Below, piece by piece: positions 60,298 to 64,000 of a stretch of DNA of 64,000 nucleotides. The DNA is taken from assembly GCF_034555375.1 (NCBI RefSeq), contig NZ_CP140706.1:1479001-1543000 (forward strand). The letters run 5' to 3'. This stretch comes from Pseudomonas sp. B33.4. GTDB lineage: Bacteria > Pseudomonadota > Gammaproteobacteria > Pseudomonadales > Pseudomonadaceae. Position numbers and translations under genes: made by a program. The notes beneath the pieces are model-generated. The model did no database searches, had not been told where the DNA came from, and saw only the letters and a program-made list of their open reading frames with translations. How positions within the stretch are numbered: the first letter of the stretch is position 1; every line of letters starts with the position of its first letter.

Positions 60298-61590
60298 TTA
60301 CCAAAGTGCGACGCTGTAGCTCACCAGCAAACGCACTTCGTCTGCATCGCGAGCCGAGTAGTTGGAGCGGTAAGTGGCATTACGCAAACGCACGGCGACA
60401 TCCTTCAAGGCGCCGCTTTGTACTACATATTTGATCTCGGTGTTGCGTTCCCACTCTTTGCCTTCCTCACCGTTCTTGAGCTTGATGTTGTCACCGCTCA
60501 GGTAACGGCTCATGAAGCTCAGGCCGGGGATGCCGAGTTTGGCGAAGTCGAAGTCGTAACGAGCCTGCCAGGAGCGTTCTTCAGCGCCGGCGAAATCGTT
60601 GATCTGCACGAAGTTGACCAGATACGGGTCGCTGCCATCGACATAAGGGAAAGCGCTGTCGCCAGACATGTGCTGATAACCGGCGCTGAACTTGTGACCG
60701 CTCAGCGCGTAGCTGACCAGACCGTTGAGCGAGCGGTTGTCGATTTCGCCGCCACGGGCCGCGCCTTGGTCATCGCTGACGGCGAAACGCAGATCGGTAG
60801 CAAACGTGCCTGGGCCCATCGGACGTGAAGCCACGAGACCGAAGAAGTGTTGGTTGTAGACTTCGTCGAGCTGGGCGAAGTGGTAACTGCCGGTGATCTT
60901 GTCGGTGAACTTGTAGTCCACGCCGCCAAAATCGAAATGCTTGCCGGCAGCGGTGCCAGCAAAACGGCTGTTCTTGTTGTTGAGGGCGATGTCCTCGAAA
61001 TCGGTGCTGTCACGATCCTTGGCCTTCTCCAGTCGACCACCAGTGAAGGTCAGGTTCTTGATCTCTTTGGAGGTCAGCAAACCGCCTTCAAAGGTCTGCG
61101 GCAGGATGCGTCCGTCGTTGGGTTTGAGGATTGGCAGTTCAGGAATCAGGCTGCCGATCTTCAGTTCCGTGGCGGAGATTTTTACTTTGCCGGTCAGGCC
61201 GACCTTGGAGTACTCATCGGCGGCGCGCCCGTCACCGTGGGTCGGCAGCAGACCGGTGCCGGTGCGGTCCGGGCTTGAATCGAGTTTGACGCCGAGCATG
61301 CCTAACGCATCGACACCGAACCCCACGGTGCCGTCGGTGTAACCCGATTGCAGATTGAGCATGAAGCCCTGGGCCCATTCATCACGCTTGGATTGCTGGG
61401 CGCTGGTGCCATCGCGAAAGTCGCGGTTGAAATACATGTTGCGGGTTTCGAAAGTGGCGCTGCTGTCTTCAATGAAGTCGGCAAAACTCAACGGCGAAAA
61501 ACCGGCAAGAGCGGCGGCACTGGCAAGGGCGGTGTGGCTGAAACGGGAAGGGCGAACAGGCACAGGTGCCTTGGTCTGCATGGACGGCAT
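60298..61590 (-). CDS. opdH: OprD-family outer-membrane porin, tricarboxylate type
   Basis: 430 residues from the ATG at 61590, 7 nt after GGAG; another ATG lies at 61581. Signal peptide ends PLSFADF. OprD-family features: FIEDSSATFETRNMYFNRDF at the mature N-terminus, and beta-strand sequence throughout ending LLVSYSVALW with terminal aromatic Trp. In P. aeruginosa the porin in this exact position is OpdH, which takes up cis-aconitate and other tricarboxylates. Divergent from tctD, which probably controls it. Confidence 0.9.
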   Translation of the reverse strand: MPSMQTKAPVPVRPSRFSHTALASAAALAGFSPLSFADFIEDSSATFETRNMYFNRDFRDGTSAQQSKRDEWAQGFMLNLQSGYTDGTVGFGVDALGMLGVKLDSSPDRTGTGLLPTHGDGRAADEYSKVGLTGKVKISATELKIGSLIPELPILKPNDGRILPQTFEGGLLTSKEIKNLTFTGGRLEKAKDRDSTDFEDIALNNKNSRFAGTAAGKHFDFGGVDYKFTDKITGSYHFAQLDEVYNQHFFGLVASRPMGPGTFATDLRFAVSDDQGAARGGEIDNRSLNGLVSYALSGHKFSAGYQHMSGDSAFPYVDGSDPYLVNFVQINDFAGAEERSWQARYDFDFAKLGIPGLSFMSRYLSGDNIKLKNGEEGKEWERNTEIKYVVQSGALKDVAVRLRNATYRSNYSARDADEVRLLVSYSVALW

Positions 61591-61825
61591 GCGGGGTACT
61601 CCGTTTATTGTTCTTATTGGTCGAAAACGCTTCGTGGCGTTTTTCTTTACGCTGTGTGGCATCAGCGACGGCAGTCGGAACTGTCCGTGGGCCGACTCTA
61701 ACGGGCTAACCTTTCGCTAACCTTTCAGCTGACTTTCACGGTTTTCGGGCTTCACAGCGGCGGTTGCGGCTGTAAACTCCGCGGCAAAGCGTGGCGCCGG
61801 CCATCCCTGAACGAGGTAAAAATCC
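61591..61825. promoter_or_regulatory. Divergent opdH/tctD promoter region
   Basis: 235 nt between the two starts. It is the expected binding region for the TctD regulator. A near-palindrome, CTAACGGGCTAACCTTTCGC followed by TAACC, repeats the word CTAACCTTTC (61708-61730), a candidate set of direct TctD half-sites. No CDS. Confidence 0.45.
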
Positions 61826-62497
61826 ATGCGTGTTCTGCTCGTCGAAGACCATCTGCAACTGGCCGAAAGTGTCGCTCAGGCGCTCAAGAGCACCGGTCTG
61901 ACCGTGGATGTGTTGCACGATGGCGTGGCCGCCGATCTGGCGCTGGGCAGCGAGGAATATGCCGTGGCGATCCTCGATGTCGGCCTGCCGCGCATGGACG
62001 GTTTCGAAGTGCTCGCGCGTTTGCGCGCTCGCGGAAAAAATCTGCCGGTGCTGATGCTGACCGCGCGCAGCGATGTGAAGGATCGCGTCCATGGCCTCAA
62101 TCTCGGTGCCGACGATTACCTCGCCAAACCGTTCGAACTGACTGAACTGGAAGCTCGGGTCAAAGCCTTGCTGCGCCGCAGTGTGCTGGGCGGCGAGCGT
62201 CAGCAACGTTGTGGCGTGCTGGCCTATGACCTCGACACCCGGCGCTTCACCCTCGGTGAAGAGTTGCTGACGCTGACCTCTCGCGAACAAGCGGTGCTGG
62301 AAGCACTGATTGCCCGTCCGGGGCGGGTGATGAGCAAGGAGCAACTGGCCTCTCAGGTGTTCGGCCTCGACGAAGAAGCCAGCCCCGACGCCATCGAAAT
62401 CTACGTGCATCGCTTGCGCAAGAAACTCGATGGGCAACCGGTGGCGATCGTGACTTTCCGTGGCCTCGGTTATCTGCTGGAAAGCCGCGATGCATAA
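61826..62497 (+). CDS. tctD: Two-component response regulator TctD
   Basis: 223 residues, OmpR/PhoB family. Receiver domain with Asp51 as phospho-acceptor (AILDVGLPRMDG), Lys in the DDYLAKPF loop, and a C-terminal winged helix (about 127-220; LTSREQAVLEALIARPGRVM). It controls tricarboxylate transport genes. It overlaps tctE by 8 nt and is divergent from opdH-tctCBA. RBS GAGGTAAAAATCC. Confidence 0.92.
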   Translation: MRVLLVEDHLQLAESVAQALKSTGLTVDVLHDGVAADLALGSEEYAVAILDVGLPRMDGFEVLARLRARGKNLPVLMLTARSDVKDRVHGLNLGADDYLAKPFELTELEARVKALLRRSVLGGERQQRCGVLAYDLDTRRFTLGEELLTLTSREQAVLEALIARPGRVMSKEQLASQVFGLDEEASPDAIEIYVHRLRKKLDGQPVAIVTFRGLGYLLESRDA

Positions 62498-63875
62498 GCC
62501 CAGCAGCCTGCGCTGGCGCTTGCTGTGGAACCTCGCATTGCTGCTGGTGGTGTTGATGCTCGCCAGTGGTTTGAGTGCGTACTGGAATGGCCGCGAAGCT
62601 GCCGACACTGCCTACGACCGCACGTTGCTGGCCTCGGCGCGGACCATCGCGGCGGGCCTGTCGCAACGCGATGGCAGCCTCAGCGCCGACGTGCCCTACG
62701 TGGCCCTCGATACATTTGCCTACGACAGCGCCGGGCGGATTTATTACCAGGTCAACGATATCCATCAGAAGCTGATTTCCGGCTACGAAAATCTCCCCGG
62801 CCCGCCACCCGGTACGCCGCGCACTGACAGTTACCCGGCGTTGGCGCGCTTCTACAATGCGACCTACAACGGCCAGAACGTGCGCGTGGTCAGTCTGCTG
62901 AAAGCGGTGACCGAGCCGAACATGAACGGCATGGCGGAAATCCGCGTGGCCGAAACTGACGAGGCGCGGGTGAGCATGGCCCGCAGTCTTGCCGCCGACA
63001 CATTGCTGCGTTTGGGCATGTTGGCGATCGGCGCGTTGTTGCTGGTGTGGTTTGCGGTCAGTGCTGCGCTGCGACCGCTGGAGCGCTTGCGCACGGCGGT
63101 GGAGGAGCGACAGCCCGACGACTTGCGTCCGCTGCCATTGGTGGAAGTGCAGCATGAACTGTGGCCGCTGGTACGCGGGCTCAACCATTTCACCGAGCGC
63201 TTGCGTGGCCAGTTTGAGCGGCAGGCGCAGTTCATTGCCGACGCAGCCCACGAATTGCGCACGCCCCTGGCGGCGCTCAAGGCTCGGCTGGAATTGGGCC
63301 TGCGCTCGAACGATGCCGAAATCTGGCGCTCGACGCTGGAGTCCTCGGCGCAGAGCACTGATCGCCTGACCCATCTGGCCAATCAGTTGCTGTCACTGGC
63401 GCGTGTAGAAAACGGTGCGCGGGCGATCGCCGAAGGTGGCGCGCAGTTGCTCGATCTTAGTCAGTTGGCCCGGGAACTGGGCATGGCCATGGCGCCACTG
63501 GCGCACAAACGCGGGGTGGCGCTGGCGCTGGAGGCGGACGAACCGGTGTGGTTGCGCGGTGAGCCGACGTTGCTCAATGAGTTGCTGAGCAATCTGGTAG
63601 ACAACGCCTTGGCGCATACGCCGCCGGGCGGCAATGTAATTTTGCGCGTCACGGCGCCGGCGGTGCTAGAAGTTGAAGATGACGGGCCGGGCATTCCGCT
63701 GGAGGAGCGCGATCGGGTGTTCGAACGGTTCTACCGGCGTAATCAGCAGGTTGCAGGTTCTGGATTGGGCCTGGCGATTGTCGGTGAAATCTGCCGGGCG
63801 CATCTGGCGCAGATCAGTCTGCATGATGGTGAGCAGGCGGGGTTGAAGGTGCGGGTCAGTTTTATTGCCGGCTGA
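62490..63875 (+). CDS. tctE: Two-component sensor kinase TctE
   Basis: 461 residues from the ATG at 62490. Two membrane helices (about 11-31 and 172-192) flank a periplasmic 2CSK_N-type sensor domain. The kinase core is complete: H-box DAAHELRTPLAALKARLELG (His254), N-box ELLSNLVDNALAH, G1 VEDDGPGIPLEERDRVFERF and G2 GSGLGLAIVGEIC. It senses citrate or related tricarboxylates and phosphorylates TctD. Last gene before a REP doublet. Confidence 0.92.
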   Translation: MHKPSSLRWRLLWNLALLLVVLMLASGLSAYWNGREAADTAYDRTLLASARTIAAGLSQRDGSLSADVPYVALDTFAYDSAGRIYYQVNDIHQKLISGYENLPGPPPGTPRTDSYPALARFYNATYNGQNVRVVSLLKAVTEPNMNGMAEIRVAETDEARVSMARSLAADTLLRLGMLAIGALLLVWFAVSAALRPLERLRTAVEERQPDDLRPLPLVEVQHELWPLVRGLNHFTERLRGQFERQAQFIADAAHELRTPLAALKARLELGLRSNDAEIWRSTLESSAQSTDRLTHLANQLLSLARVENGARAIAEGGAQLLDLSQLARELGMAMAPLAHKRGVALALEADEPVWLRGEPTLLNELLSNLVDNALAHTPPGGNVILRVTAPAVLEVEDDGPGIPLEERDRVFERFYRRNQQVAGSGLGLAIVGEICRAHLAQISLHDGEQAGLKVRVSFIAG

Positions 63876-63899
63876 CTTTGCGGTGTTCTTGCAGGCCTC

Positions 63900-63963
63900 T
63901 TCGCGAGCAGGCTCGCTCCCACTCTGGAATGTATTTTCCTGTGGGAGCGAGCCTGCTCGCGAA
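63900..63963. repeat. REP doublet (TTCGCGAGCAGGCTCGCTCCCA class)
   Basis: Inverted arms at 63900-63921 and about 63942-63963 around a roughly 20-nt loop, just downstream of tctE. Nothing further is recognised up to the window end. Confidence 0.92.
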
Positions 63964-64000
63964 GGGGGCGGCGCGGTCTCGGATCAGTAAAACATCGTCC

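Overview
The window looks like chromosomal DNA of a Pseudomonas of the P. fluorescens group. The case rests on high GC with G/C-ending codons, many paired REP repeats of known Pseudomonas types (GCTGGCAAGCCAGCTCCCACA and TTCGCGAGCAGGCTCGCTCCCA), a phaG transacylase gene, DUF6124, AidA/PixA inclusion-body proteins, and an opdH-tctCBA/tctDE citrate locus in the usual Pseudomonas order. All identifications are from reading the sequence; no database search was run.

Layout. 0-9 kb: metabolic genes (RRNAD1-like methyltransferase, EamA transporter, DJ-1/PfpI, RHH protein, YegP), a DapA-like/class II aldolase operon divergent from its probable XRE-cupin regulator with a perfect palindromic operator, a SIR2-like DUF4917 protein and an iron alcohol dehydrogenase. 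9-17 kb: a divergent pair of Ig-like and delta-60-repeat proteins, an AONS-type synthase with an efflux pump, a decayed CoA-transferase, a frameshifted YdcZ-like transporter, a LysR regulator, twin secreted proteins and FosA. 17-23 kb: LysE exporter, PAS-GAF-GGDEF cyclase, KGG protein, DUF4142 protein, iron-permease-like protein, tandem AidA/PixA proteins and trans-aconitate methyltransferase. 23.5-26.6 kb: an AT-richer accessory insert with an HNH nuclease, a membrane protein, orphan reading frames and remnants. 26.6-31 kb: methyltransferase, DUF6124, a hipBA module with a 12-nt inverted-repeat operator, a hicB antitoxin beside a damaged hicA, and tRNA-Gly(CCC). 31-35 kb: phaG, rsuA, a CWC protein and a dCache-GGDEF cyclase.

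35-45 kb is one nitrogen-assimilation operon on the minus strand. A sigma-54-like promoter and a guanidine-I (ykkC) riboswitch precede an ABC transporter, two DUF1989 proteins, a biotin-dependent 'urea' carboxylase and allophanate hydrolase. Together these read as a guanidine degradation pathway (import, carboxylation, deimination, hydrolysis to ammonia and CO2). The carboxylase gene carries an in-frame REP doublet.

45-54 kb holds two Tyr-rich lipoproteins, a family 4 glycosyltransferase, a membrane-anchored protein and a 1854-residue RTX-type calcium-binding protein with higher-order repeats and no type I secretion genes nearby. 54-64 kb holds an enoyl-CoA hydratase/hydrolase, ung, an AbrB-family membrane protein, and the tripartite tricarboxylate transporter tctCBA with porin opdH, divergent from its two-component system tctDE.
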